DNA from: a bacterium | GTDB taxonomy: Bacteria > Planctomycetota > Planctomycetia > Isosphaerales > Isosphaeraceae | Reading direction: 5' to 3' | Assembly (NCBI GenBank): GCA_016125085.1 | Contig: WGMM01000022.1 | Coordinates: 62,001-126,000 of the forward strand | DNA length: 64,000 nucleotides | In this document: piece by piece, positions 15,378-24,693 of the stretch | How the letters are laid out: the number at the start of each line of letters is the position of its first letter | Numbering within the stretch: the first letter of the stretch is position 1 | Made by a program: the position numbers and the translations under genes | Notes under the pieces: model-generated | Seen by the model: only the letters and a program-made list of their open reading frames with translations | What the model was told of the DNA's origin: nothing | Databases searched by the model: none

Positions 15378-15863
15378 GGTTTTTTCGGGCTCTCGGTTCA
15401 CGGGTGTCGGTTCGGTAGGCGTTTTCGGATTCGAACGGCGGAACGCTTCTCGACGAGGTATTTCGAACTTCGTACTTTCGGTCTCTCCTCTCTCAGCATA
15501 ACGCCGAAAAACGCCGCGACAAATCCGCCAGCCACGGTTCGTCAGAGACCCATCAGCGCGATCGCTACGACACGTCGCCCCGCCATAGACGTCAAAGTTC
15601 ATCGGCCCCGGCAAATTTCGCCGATCCAGCGCGTACAAGAACATCCGGAATCGATGCGACGAACCATGCCCGGCGGGACGTTGTACCGGGCCGCACTCTC
15701 CATTATCATACGTAGGATCCCGCCCGGATCGACGACACGTTCGATCCCAATGGAAACACCTGTCCCGAAAAAAAGCCGATCGCTGGTAGTCACTCGAACA
15801 GGGACTTTCCCCATTCGACCGGCTCGAATCACTTGCCTGAATACGCCACGAGGTATTCGATCG
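15378..15863. other. Divergent promoter region, no gene recognised
   Basis: About 490 bases between the minus-strand PDZ-like gene and the plus-strand cytochrome gene. Frames crossing it on either strand continue from or into the real genes without features of their own. Promoters for both genes must lie here; I cannot assign -35/-10 elements. Confidence 0.5.
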
Positions 15864-18776
15864 ATGCGAACATTCCTGAAAATATGCCTGACGACCATCT
15901 GGTCGGCCAGTCTCGCCGCAGGCGTGACGGCCGCCGATGACTCCGCCCTGGCCAAACGCTGGACCTTCCCGGCCGACGCCGCAGCCTGGACGGCCCAGCA
16001 CGACACCAAAACCGAAGCGAAAGATGGCGCGCTGGTCGTGACCGCCACGGGCAACGACCCGCAACTGACAGCCAAAGTCGATGCCCCCGCGGGCTGGAAG
16101 ACGCTCGTCATCAAGGCGAAGTTCCGCGGCCAGCTGAGCGGCCAGCTCTTCTGGACCACCGCCAGCAGCCCGAACACCAGCGAAGAACACTCGCGCCGGT
16201 TCAATGGCCGGGGCCGGGGCGACAATTCGGTCGAAGTGCTCGCCTACTTCAATCCCGAATCACCCGTGACCGGTCTGCGGCTGGATCCCGACGTGCGCCC
16301 CGCCGGCCCGATTCGCATCGAGTCGATCACCCTCCTGAACGCCGGCCCCCCTGAGCCCAAGGCAACCGACGCCGCCACGCTGAAGCTCCCCCCCGGATTC
16401 AAAGCCGAGCTGCTTTACAGCGTCGCCGGGCCGGAATACGGCTCGTGGGTCAGCCTGTGCGTCGATCCGAAGGGCCGGTTGATCACGTCCGACCAGGACG
16501 GCAAGCTCTACCGTATCACCGTGCCCCCCATCGGCGGCGACGCCAAGGCCACGAAAGTCGAAACCATCCCTGTCGATCTGGGCATGGCCCAGGGGCTGTG
16601 CTGGGCGTTCGACTCGCTCTATGTCGTCGTGAACGGTCGCGGCTCAGGCCTGTATAAAGTGACAGACACCAACGGCGACGACACTCTGGATAAAGTCGAA
16701 CTGCTCCGCCCGATTCAGGGCGCTGGCGAACACGGGCCGCATGCCGTTGTCCTTTCGCCTGACGGCCAAAGCCTTTACGTGCTCGGCGGCAATCACACGC
16801 CGATTCCCAACCCAGAAAAATCGCTGGTTCCGCGCCACTGGGCCGAAGATCAGCTGCTGCCACGCATGTGGGACGCCGGCGGCCACGCCGTGGGTATCAT
16901 GGCCCCGGGCGGCTGGATCTGCCGGACCGACAAGGACGGCAAGAGCTGGGAACTGTTCTGCTCCGGCTTCCGTAACGAATACGACGTCGCCTTCAACGCC
17001 GACGGTGAAGCCTTCACCTACGACAGCGACATGGAATGGGATATCGGCACCCCCTGGTATCGCCCCACCCGCGTGAATCACGCCGTCGCCGGCGCTGAAT
17101 TCGGCTGGCGCAGCGGTTCGGGCAAGTGGCCCGCCTATTATCCGGACAGCCTTCCGGCCGTCGCCGACGTCGGTCCCGGCTCGCCCACGGGCGTCGTCTT
17201 CGGAACAGGTGCCAAATTCCCCGCCAAATACCAGAAGGCCCTGTTCGTCAACGACTGGTCCTACGGCAATCTTTACGCCGTGCACCTGACGCCCGACGGA
17301 GCCAGCTACACGGGCGAGATCGAACGATTCTGCTTCGGCACGCCGCTGCCGCTGACGGACATCGTCATCCACCCCGACGGTGCCATGTATTTCGCCATCG
17401 GCGGCCGCAAGACGCAGTCGGGCCTGTACCGCGTCACCTACAACGGCCCCGAGTCGACCGCCCCGGTCGACGGCCGCGACCCGCGTAACAAAGACCTGCG
17501 CGACCTGCGCCGCTCGATCGAGGCCAAATTCACCAGTGACGACCCCAAAGTCGTCGACGAAGTCTGGCCGCTTCTTTCGCACGCCGACAGGCACATCCGT
17601 TTCGCGGCCCGCATCGCCCTGGAGCATCAGCCGGTCGACCGCTGGCGCGCCAGAGCCAAGTCCGAATCGAACACCGACGCGGCCTTGACCGCTGCCCTGG
17701 CCCTGGCCCGTTGCGGCACACGTGACGATCAGGCCGGCATCGTGGCGAACCTGGCGAAAATCGGCTGGGACAAGCTCGACGCCCGCCAGCGGCTTGACTG
17801 GATCCGGGCCCTGGGCCTGGCCTTCGCCCGCTTCGGCCCGCCCGACGCCGAAACCCGTCTCGCGGCTCTGAAAGTGATCGACCCGGTCTTCCCGACAAAA
17901 GTCGTCAGCGAAAACCGCGAACTGGCCCAACTGGCGATCTACCTGGGGGCCCCCAACGCTGTCGAACGGATCCTGGCCCTGGTCAATAAGGCCGGCACCC
18001 AGCAGGAAGCGTTCCACTATATCTTCGCCCTGCGGACGCTCAAGAACGGCTGGACACCCACGACCCGCGCGGCCTACTTCCAATGGTTCAACGACGAAGC
18101 CGCTTCCTATCGGGGCGGCCACTCGTTCAGCCGCTTCATCGCCAATGCCAAAACCGAAGCCCTGGCGAATCTGACCGAAGCCGAAAAGACGGCCCTGAAG
18201 CCGATCCTGGAAGCCGCGCCGAAGAGCACGGATCCGGCCGAAGTGCCTCGAGCCTTCGTGAAGAAGTGGACGGTCGACGAACTCGTGCCGCTGGTGGACA
18301 GCATGCCCGCAGGCCGTGATTTCGCCCGTGGCAAGAGCCTGTTCGCCGCGGCCCAGTGCTTCAAGTGCCACATCTTCGACAATCAGGGCGGCATCGTCGG
18401 CCCGAACCTGACCGGCGTCGGCCGGCGATTCTCCAACAAGGACCTGGTCGAAAACATCATCGACCCGTCGAAGGTCATTTCCGACCAGTACGCGGCCACG
18501 GTCTTCAGCCTGAAGGACGGCCAGATCGTCACCGGGCGGATCGCCAACATGGGCGGCGACTCGATCCAGGTCATGACCAACATGCTCGACCCGGGCAACC
18601 TGCTGGGGATCAACCGGGCCACGATCGAAGAAATGATCGACAGCAAGGCCTCAATGATGCCGACGGGCCTTCTGGACACGCTCACGGAAGAGGAAGCCCT
18701 CGACCTGCTGGCGTATCTCAAATCCGGCGGCAACCCGAACGACCCGATCTTCAAAAAGGATCCGGCGGACGAGTGA
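15864..18776 (+). CDS. PVC-type heme-binding protein: propeller, HEAT-like repeats, cytochrome c
   Basis: 970 residues from the ATG at 15864 (GAGG about 11 nt upstream; signal peptide ending AAGVTAADD). Order of parts: an N-terminal jelly-roll-like domain (about 30-160) that resembles carbohydrate-binding modules; a six-blade propeller of the sorbosone/glucose-dehydrogenase type (about 170-530) with LPPGFKAELLY, DQDGKLYRI and FNADGEAFTYDSDMEWD; helical HEAT-like repeats (about 540-800); and a C-terminal cytochrome c domain with QCFKCH (Cys832, Cys835, His836), GPNLTGVG and a distal MPTGLLDTLTEEE. Such proteins are typical of planctomycetes and Verrucomicrobia and probably oxidise sugars outside the cytoplasm, passing electrons to the heme; the substrate is unknown. 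Confidence 0.88.
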   Translation: MRTFLKICLTTIWSASLAAGVTAADDSALAKRWTFPADAAAWTAQHDTKTEAKDGALVVTATGNDPQLTAKVDAPAGWKTLVIKAKFRGQLSGQLFWTTASSPNTSEEHSRRFNGRGRGDNSVEVLAYFNPESPVTGLRLDPDVRPAGPIRIESITLLNAGPPEPKATDAATLKLPPGFKAELLYSVAGPEYGSWVSLCVDPKGRLITSDQDGKLYRITVPPIGGDAKATKVETIPVDLGMAQGLCWAFDSLYVVVNGRGSGLYKVTDTNGDDTLDKVELLRPIQGAGEHGPHAVVLSPDGQSLYVLGGNHTPIPNPEKSLVPRHWAEDQLLPRMWDAGGHAVGIMAPGGWICRTDKDGKSWELFCSGFRNEYDVAFNADGEAFTYDSDMEWDIGTPWYRPTRVNHAVAGAEFGWRSGSGKWPAYYPDSLPAVADVGPGSPTGVVFGTGAKFPAKYQKALFVNDWSYGNLYAVHLTPDGASYTGEIERFCFGTPLPLTDIVIHPDGAMYFAIGGRKTQSGLYRVTYNGPESTAPVDGRDPRNKDLRDLRRSIEAKFTSDDPKVVDEVWPLLSHADRHIRFAARIALEHQPVDRWRARAKSESNTDAALTAALALARCGTRDDQAGIVANLAKIGWDKLDARQRLDWIRALGLAFARFGPPDAETRLAALKVIDPVFPTKVVSENRELAQLAIYLGAPNAVERILALVNKAGTQQEAFHYIFALRTLKNGWTPTTRAAYFQWFNDEAASYRGGHSFSRFIANAKTEALANLTEAEKTALKPILEAAPKSTDPAEVPRAFVKKWTVDELVPLVDSMPAGRDFARGKSLFAAAQCFKCHIFDNQGGIVGPNLTGVGRRFSNKDLVENIIDPSKVISDQYAATVFSLKDGQIVTGRIANMGGDSIQVMTNMLDPGNLLGINRATIEEMIDSKASMMPTGLLDTLTEEEALDLLAYLKSGGNPNDPIFKKDPADE

Positions 18777-18833
18777 TGCTTCGATTTCGAATCGGTCCTG
18801 TCGAAACCTGACACGATCGGCCCTGAAAATCCC

Positions 18834-18875
18834 GGCCCGCGCGAAAGCCATTCGCGCGGGCCTTGTTATTGTTCG
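18834..18875 (+). terminator. Strong terminator after the cytochrome gene
   Basis: GGCCCGCGCGAA and TTCGCGCGGGCC form a perfect 12-bp stem with a 5-nt loop, followed by TTGTTATTGTTC, about 58 nt after the stop. The remaining ~225 bases before the next gene show nothing further. Confidence 0.8.
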
Positions 18876-19099
18876 ATTCGTCCTGGGACTTGAATTTCCG
18901 TCGGACGAGTATCGCTATCGACTAAGAACGCCGGTTTTCGTTGCAGGGCCGTTTCGCACTCGTTCCGATTTTCGACCGGCCTCGCACTGGAATGCGCCGA
19001 ACGCATTGACGAAGATCTGTTTATGATTATCGAGGTTTCGATTCCTCCAGAATCGCCCCGCAATCGATCATGCGTTCGAATTTCGAAAGGAAGGACGCA

Positions 19100-19474
19100 A
19101 TGAACGCCCCGAAAATGCCGAATGTCGATGTCATCGCCTATCTGAGCCTGATCGTCGCGATGTCAGCCTACATTTCCTCGATCAGGCTCAGGATCATCGA
19201 CAAGAAAAAGGAATCGACGAACGGCGACGAGAAAAAATCGCTGAGCCGCTACGCCATTTGCCTGATACCGCCCGACCTCGCGTTGATCCTGTCCGGATAT
19301 CTGGTCTTCCTGCACGGATTCTGGCATTTGACCATCGAACCCTGGTGGCCAGGCTCGAACCCCCCGGACGAATTCCTGCAATGGAGCGTCTGGCTTTTCG
19401 CGTTCGCGGGAATATGCCTGTCGATCCTGCATATTTCGACATGGCGGCGCAGCTTCAATGAAATCAAGCGTTGA
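19100..19474 (+). CDS. Small membrane protein, unknown function
   Basis: 124 residues from the ATG at 19100, chosen over an upstream ATG at 19070 because AAGGA sits 5 nt before it. Three hydrophobic helices: VIAYLSLIVAMSAYISSI (about 8-25), ALILSGYLVFLHGFWHL (about 61-77) and WSVWLFAFAGICLSIL (about 97-112). A Lys/Glu-rich loop (DKKKESTNGDEKK) lies between the first two. I recognise no family. It is alone, and ends at a stem-loop shared with the converging gene. Confidence 0.6.
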   Translation: MNAPKMPNVDVIAYLSLIVAMSAYISSIRLRIIDKKKESTNGDEKKSLSRYAICLIPPDLALILSGYLVFLHGFWHLTIEPWWPGSNPPDEFLQWSVWLFAFAGICLSILHISTWRRSFNEIKR

Positions 19475-19481
19475 ACCACAC

Positions 19482-19515
19482 TTCGGTGCCGCCGGTTCCG
19501 AACGACGGCACCGAA
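19482..19515. terminator. Bidirectional stem-loop between convergent genes
   Basis: TTCGGTGCCG pairs with CGGCACCGAA (10 bp, 14-nt loop). It lies 7 nt after the plus-strand stop at 19474 and about 10 nt after the minus-strand stop at 19525, so it can serve both genes. Confidence 0.6.
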
Positions 19516-19524
19516 AGCCTGCGA

Positions 19525-21249
19525 TCAACGAAACCGCGTACGCAAACTCCGCACCGCGGCGTTCACTTTCGCCTTCGGCGCGGGCGCGTTGATCCCCGGG
19601 ATCACCACGCCCGGATAGAGCACGTCGGTCAGCTTCAATTTCGGATTCGTCAGATTCGCCTCTTTCTTCAAAAGATTCGTGAGCTTCGTCAGATTGAGTT
19701 TCGAATTCGCGGAGCCAGGAGCCGAGCGTTTGTTGAGCACCATGGCTTGCGAATGGATCCTCGTTCCATCGGTCATCATTCCTGCGAAAAGTACATTTGT
19801 CCACCCGCTTGTGAGAGAAGCGAAGCTCGAATCCGCCCCGTTGAAGATGAAAGTTCTGTCGAGATATCCGTCTCGGTTGATATCACGCACGATTTCTCCG
19901 ACTGGTTTCGCACCGGCCACTGTCACCGTCGACTTTTCGATGCTCATCACATCGAACGTCGCCGAGCCGAAGAGATAAGTTCGGATCAAGGAACTCTTTC
20001 CGGTTTCGATCACGCCGTTCTCGTGCGGGTTCACCAGAATCGGGGGGCAAATTTCCGGAGGTGTCACCAGAGTCGATGTTTGTGTCGAATTGTTGGTCAG
20101 ATTCGTGTCGCGGATCCAGGGGTTACCCGAAGTCACCGTGGCGGAATTGACGATTCGACCGACTGCCGTCGGTTGAACGACGACCGTAATCGATGCCGAC
20201 CCGCCTGCGGCGACCCGACCAAGGCTTGCCGAGAATCCCTGCGGCGTCGAGAAAACTGTCCCCTGGCTGGAGTAGATGGATATGACATTCAGATTACCAG
20301 GCAAGGTATCGGACACGTTGACGGCGTCGTTATCGAACGGCCCCAGATTGTTCACGATGATCGTATAAACCAGCGTTCCGCCAACCTCGACGGGATCCGG
20401 ATTGTCGATCTTCGTGATCGCCAGGTCAGCCGCCGGGCTCACTTCAAGCCAGTTGAATGCCTGAGGAAGATAGTGGGATTCGGACATCCGCGTCGATGCG
20501 CTGGGGCTGCCGAAAGCCCCTGCTGTCATCGCTTGCGTCGTCGTCAGCGGCACGCCCATCACTTGCGCATATAATTGACGGAAATCGCGGATCGAAAACT
20601 CCATGGCCGGATGATCCGCCGAATTCATCAGATAGACATTCCCCTCAAAGCCTGGCAACTCCGCTCCGAAAGCCGGACGAGAAGCCGGATTCACGACAAT
20701 GGCTCGAGCTACTTGCAGGTCTTTCGTGCCGAACGGCGAATCGTTGATCCCCGCGATGATGTCCGGCGTTCCGTCAGCGTTCAGGTCGAAATACACCCCC
20801 ATCCCTTCAGTGCTCAGCAGGTCGGGGAAATCCGTGAACAACGGATCGATGGACAAAACCGCCGGCGATTCCGTGGCCGAATTCAGGTTATTGTCCGCGT
20901 CGCCAGCGATCACGCGGCGGCCGTCGATTCCGTTTACCGGCTGAAGGATACCGACGTAAAGCACATCGCCGACAGGATCATAGGAAAGGGCTATGCCTTC
21001 CAGGTCGAAGCCGGTCGTCGTAATGAGGCTCTGCAAATCCGGCGGCACGATCGACTGATCGACCTGCCCGCCCGTGAGGAACTTCACGCCAGGCCCGGTG
21101 GCCACCGGAAAATCGGAGACGACATTCCCGCTGAATACGATCGCCGGAACGTCCCTGCGTTCGAGCCATTCGGTTCGAGCGATCACTCGGCTCCTTCCGT
21201 TTCGACGAGGATTCCCTATGCGCGAACTGAAGAATCTGTCACTAAACAT
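19525..21249 (-). CDS. DUF11-containing surface protein with LERRDVPA leader motif
   Basis: 574 residues from the ATG at 21249 (AAGGAG about 11 nt upstream). The N-terminus has arginine-rich stretches then TEWLERRDVPAIVFSG, a leader motif common at the start of large planctomycete surface proteins in place of a normal signal peptide. A region with DADNNLNS, YFDLNADGTPDIIAG (FG-GAP/dockerin-like, Ca-binding loops) follows. Then comes a DUF11-type beta domain (about 330-440) with ADLAITKIDNPDPVEVGG and NSATVTSGN. The C-terminus has DINRDGYLDRTF and a Lys/Leu-rich end. It is probably secreted or surface-bound; ligand unknown. Nothing suggests an enzyme. Confidence 0.75.
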   Translation of the reverse strand: MFSDRFFSSRIGNPRRNGRSRVIARTEWLERRDVPAIVFSGNVVSDFPVATGPGVKFLTGGQVDQSIVPPDLQSLITTTGFDLEGIALSYDPVGDVLYVGILQPVNGIDGRRVIAGDADNNLNSATESPAVLSIDPLFTDFPDLLSTEGMGVYFDLNADGTPDIIAGINDSPFGTKDLQVARAIVVNPASRPAFGAELPGFEGNVYLMNSADHPAMEFSIRDFRQLYAQVMGVPLTTTQAMTAGAFGSPSASTRMSESHYLPQAFNWLEVSPAADLAITKIDNPDPVEVGGTLVYTIIVNNLGPFDNDAVNVSDTLPGNLNVISIYSSQGTVFSTPQGFSASLGRVAAGGSASITVVVQPTAVGRIVNSATVTSGNPWIRDTNLTNNSTQTSTLVTPPEICPPILVNPHENGVIETGKSSLIRTYLFGSATFDVMSIEKSTVTVAGAKPVGEIVRDINRDGYLDRTFIFNGADSSFASLTSGWTNVLFAGMMTDGTRIHSQAMVLNKRSAPGSANSKLNLTKLTNLLKKEANLTNPKLKLTDVLYPGVVIPGINAPAPKAKVNAAVRSLRTRFR

Positions 21250-21698
21250 GATGCGTATACTCCTTCGGTGCGGAAAATCGGGAAAAGCAGAATGCCTGAA
21301 AGTCACAGCCCAACACTTCACACCTGATCCCATCAGGATGCGAATCAAGACTTATCTCAAACGGCCAGGCACGGACTCCCTTGCACAAGATTAGGCCAAA
21401 CGGAAAGAAAAAATACAAGCACCCACTAAATACATGCGTGCATTGATGCAAAATCTTAACACCCGTGGTCCTGCTTCGAAGATTCGACGGGAACTGACGA
21501 AAATCGAATCGAAATCAAGATTTGAGTAGATTTCTTAGCGAATGGCACCGTCACTTCGTTTACGATGGATCTACAACGACCAGGAGAATTAAGAACCGAT
21601 CTCGCCAGTCCAGACTTTCCTGATCGCATTGCTTCGCCCCTTTGAGCCTCTCTGCCATCATGTGGAAATTCGAACCGGTTTCCTAGGAGATCTGAACC
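21250..21698. other. Divergent intergenic region, no gene recognised
   Basis: About 450 bases, clearly more AT-rich than the surroundings. It holds the promoters of the DUF11 protein (minus) and the Tat-exported protein (plus). I see no repeats or RNA structure to report. Confidence 0.5.
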
Positions 21699-23270
21699 AT
21701 GCGCACCCCGAATTCACGGCGCGGCTTTCTCGCGGATGTCGGTCGCGGCACACTTGTGGCCACCCTCGGCACAAGCCTTGCCGCCGATCTGGAAATCGCC
21801 CGCGCCGATCAGCCCGCCGCTTCCGATCGCCTGATTTTCGGCGATCTCGAACCCCTTGTCGCACTGATGCAGGAAACGCCGGTCGACCGGCTGATCCCGC
21901 TCGCTATCGAAAAAATGCGGGCGGGCACGGAACTGAAAACGTTGCTGACCGCTTCGGCCCTGGCTAATGCCCGCACTTTCGGCGGCGAGGATTACATCGG
22001 TTTTCACACGATGATGGCGCTGGCACCTGCCTGGCACATGTCACGCGAGATCCAGGGCGAGCGATCGGCATTGCCGGTCTTCAAGGTCATGTACCGCAAC
22101 ACGGGCCGAATCAACGACTTCGGCGGCCCTTCGAAAGAAGTCCTTCATCCCGTCATGTCCAGCAGCGGAGAAAACTTCTCGCCAGAAAGACTGCGCGAAA
22201 TCGTGCGTTCGAAGAACATGGCCGCGGCCGACTCAGCTTTTGCCACGATCGCTTCGGGCACCGGACACGCTCAGGACGCCTTCGACGCCGCCCTCTTCAT
22301 CACGGGCGACAACACCGAAGTGCACCGAACCGTTCTCCCCTATCGTTCCTGGGATCTGCTTGACGTTATCGGCCGCGAATGGGCGCAGACGCTCCTGCGC
22401 CAGTCCGTTCACTACTGCGTCAAAAGCGAACGCGACTGGAATCATAACCCCGAAATGGACGAGCCCCGGCGCGTTCTGCCGAAATTGATCGACCAGTACA
22501 AGCTGGCGAATGCGAAATTCAATTTCCGCCCGATGGACGACGCCTGGGTTTCGGCCCTTTGCGAAACGTTCTTCCGCTCCACGCCCGAACAGGCCGCCGA
22601 AGCCACAGCGGCGGCACTGGCGGAAGGTGCCGACCCGAACGCCATCGGCGAAGCCATTTCGCTGGCCGCCAATCAGCTGATCCTGCGCGACAAGGGCCGC
22701 CCGCCCCGTGAAGTGCAGCCCGGCAAGCCCGAAGGCAGCGTGCATGGCGATTCGATCGGCGTGCACGCCGGCGATTCGGCCAACGCCTGGCGCAACATGG
22801 CCAGGGTTTCGAACGCCCGAAGCCGCACGGCCTGCCTCATTCTGGGTGCCTATCAGGTCGCCCATGACCGCACAAGCCGGGGCGGCGACTTCCAGAACTG
22901 GAAGCCTCGGCCTGAACCTGCCGAAATGGAACGGATCACGGCGAAAGCCCAGCCGGAATTGCTCGCCGAGCTGGAAAGAGCCATTCAGGCCAACGATCAG
23001 CAGCGTGCCTGCGCCGTCGCGGGCCGCTGGTCGCAACTGGGCCACGCCCCCAGGCCGATTTTCGAAACGTTCCTGAAATACGCCGTCTCCGAAGACGGGG
23101 CCCTGCATGCCGAGAAATTCTATCGCACCGTGTCGGAAGACTTCGCCGCCAGCCGCCCGGCCTTCCAGTGGCGATACCTCTATGGCCTGGCTCGCGTCAC
23201 GGCCAGCGAATACGGCCGCAAAGCCGCCGGCTACGACGAAGCCTGCGAAAGGCTCGGCGTGACGGTTTGA
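21699..23270 (+). CDS. Tat-exported protein of unknown function
   Basis: 523 residues; ATG at 21699 with AGGAGA about 8 nt upstream. The N-terminus SRRGFLADVGRGTLVATLG is a twin-arginine signal, so the protein is probably folded, perhaps with a cofactor, before export. The mature part is largely helical. Notable segments: ALANARTFGGEDYIGFHTMMALAPAWHMSRE, rich in His and Met (about 87-117); VFKVMYRNTGRINDFGG; and a C-terminal HAEKFYRTVSEDFAASRPAFQWRYL. The His residues at FHTMM, AWHMS, VHRTV and HYC could bind a metal. I recognise no named family. It is monocistronic and followed by a REP-like cluster. Confidence 0.75.
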   Translation: MRTPNSRRGFLADVGRGTLVATLGTSLAADLEIARADQPAASDRLIFGDLEPLVALMQETPVDRLIPLAIEKMRAGTELKTLLTASALANARTFGGEDYIGFHTMMALAPAWHMSREIQGERSALPVFKVMYRNTGRINDFGGPSKEVLHPVMSSSGENFSPERLREIVRSKNMAAADSAFATIASGTGHAQDAFDAALFITGDNTEVHRTVLPYRSWDLLDVIGREWAQTLLRQSVHYCVKSERDWNHNPEMDEPRRVLPKLIDQYKLANAKFNFRPMDDAWVSALCETFFRSTPEQAAEATAAALAEGADPNAIGEAISLAANQLILRDKGRPPREVQPGKPEGSVHGDSIGVHAGDSANAWRNMARVSNARSRTACLILGAYQVAHDRTSRGGDFQNWKPRPEPAEMERITAKAQPELLAELERAIQANDQQRACAVAGRWSQLGHAPRPIFETFLKYAVSEDGALHAEKFYRTVSEDFAASRPAFQWRYLYGLARVTASEYGRKAAGYDEACERLGVTV

Positions 23271-23289
23271 ATCAACCGCCGTAGACGTA

Positions 23290-23437
23290 GGGCGGGCTTC
23301 AGCCCGCCATTTTCAACCGACGCAGGGCAGGCTTCAGCCCGCCATTTTCAACCGACGCAGGGCGGGCTTCAGCCCGCCATTTTGCGACGAAAAATGACAT
23401 CAAATGATTCCCCGGTAAGGCGGGCTGAAGCCCGCCC
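23290..23437. repeat. REP-like palindrome cluster (three direct copies, one inverted)
   Basis: GGGCGGGCTTCAGCCCGCC occurs at 23290-23308, 23325-23343 (one change) and 23360-23378, with an exact 35-bp period. The shared spacer is ATTTTCAACCGACGCA. An inverted copy lies at 23419-23437. Each unit is itself a palindrome that can form a hairpin. The cluster fills the gap between a plus-strand and a minus-strand gene, where it can end transcription from both. Confidence 0.85.
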
Positions 23438-23463
23438 TACTTCGGATCAATCCATCCCCGGTT

Positions 23464-23982
23464 TCATTTCCGGAATTCCCGATAAATCCCGTGCGCCCAA
23501 TCGACGAATTCCTGGCACATCGTGTCGAATTCCGCGGTTTCGAATTCGCCGTCCAGAATGATCCGTTGCGAATCGAATTCCTTCACGACGATCCGGCTCC
23601 TGTCTGCCGAGACATCGGCGACCGCGATTCCATAATGGTCGCAAATCGTATCAGACGCGATCTCGCTCAAATGAAATCGGTCACGTAAATTCGGTGCGAC
23701 CACCCCCACAATATATTCCCCCTCGTAATAATCCGTGAACGTCCGGTCGAAAAAGGTACGCGAATCGACATTTCGAAGAGAATCGTCACGGCGATCGGCT
23801 CGGTTTTCCAGAAAATCTTCCATATTTCTCAATGCCGTGATGAGCTGGAGGCGATCGTCCCAGACTCCGATCGGAGTGCCGAAAATGAGGAACTGGATAG
23901 GAACGTAAATCTTGCCAGGTTCGATCGAAAATTCGAGTTCCCCGATTTCGATCGCGACTCGATTCGGATCTCCGAACATCAT
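23464..23982 (-). CDS. Imm42-like immunity protein (orphan)
   Basis: 172 residues from the ATG at 23982. The N-terminus MMFGDPNRVAIEIGELEF, then PIQFLIFGTPIGVWDDRLQL and ALRNMEDFLE, fit the Imm42 immunity family, whose members typically start with M(I/F)GDP and have a 'G..IG..DD...L...L..L..FL' pattern. Immunity proteins bind and neutralise a cognate polymorphic toxin in the cytoplasm. No toxin gene is visible on either side: upstream are about 700 bases without a recognisable gene, downstream is the REP cluster. It may be an orphan that protects against neighbours, or a relic of a lost toxin locus. The family call rests on pattern memory and should be treated as moderate. Confidence 0.5.
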   Translation of the reverse strand: MMFGDPNRVAIEIGELEFSIEPGKIYVPIQFLIFGTPIGVWDDRLQLITALRNMEDFLENRADRRDDSLRNVDSRTFFDRTFTDYYEGEYIVGVVAPNLRDRFHLSEIASDTICDHYGIAVADVSADRSRIVVKEFDSQRIILDGEFETAEFDTMCQEFVDWAHGIYREFRK

Positions 23983-24693
23983 CGATTCGCCGGCCTTTCC
24001 ATGATTACCCGTGATCCTTGCATCGACCACCGATCATTTTGACACCGTTTCGGCGAAAGGGCGACCATACTTCCTGGCTTTACACTCGTGGCGAATCCAG
24101 CACGAAACCGATGAAAACCTTGCCATCACCCCGCAGGACCGATCTACCGAACACACGCGACTCCAAAAGTTTACGAACACCGCGAACCTTCGGCCACATG
24201 ACTTTCCCTTCCCGCTTGCCCCCGGCGGAAAAATATCCGGTGATCAGGGTTGAGAACCCAAGTTCGCAAAGGATCGTGCGTTGCCCGCCCCTTTCGACCT
24301 GTCCTGGTCCCACCGAGTTGTGACCCATGCGGCAACCGACCGGAGTTCGCGTCCGATGTGCGATGGTTGCATGAAGGAATGCCCAGAGCGTGAAGTCGAT
24401 GCCACGTAAAGAGAATTTTCTGCCCGGCACGATCGCTCCCAGCACGCCGGGATCGCTGCCCCAGGACAAATTCGATGCGTTGGACCCTTATTCGATGACG
24501 CTCAATCATTTTGAGCCCATTACGGCTGACCAGAGCCATCGCATGATCTCACCATGCAGGTTTTCCCCAAATTCTCCCCTGTTCGCCACTTGAAAATCCT
24601 GATCGGCTTATCTACAACTTCTCAAGAATATTGAGAATCTTCGCAATGCGATACTTCTCACTGACCTTTGCTGAATCACCGGAGACGATCCAT
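23983..24693. other. Intergenic region, possibly gene remains
   Basis: About 700 bases without a confident gene, the longest such gap here. A minus-strand frame at 24080-24469 (TTG start, no ribosome-binding site) has moderately plausible composition but no family I recognise. It could be the decayed end of a toxin gene upstream of the Imm42-like gene; that is speculation. Confidence 0.4.

Noticed and set aside
14922-15863. Extension of the cytochrome gene upstream to 14922
   Set aside because: It would overlap the PDZ-like gene in antisense and the added residues have no domain; a signal peptide begins at 15864.
16644-18371. 575-codon minus-strand frame
   Set aside because: Antisense to the propeller/cytochrome gene whose heme motif and domain order are clear.
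23290-23437. CRISPR-like array
   Set aside because: The repeats are short palindromes, the 'spacers' are identical to each other rather than unique, and no cas gene is near.
24080-24469. 129-codon minus-strand frame next to the Imm42-like gene
   Set aside because: Needs a TTG start without ribosome-binding site and matches no family I know; kept only as a possible relic.
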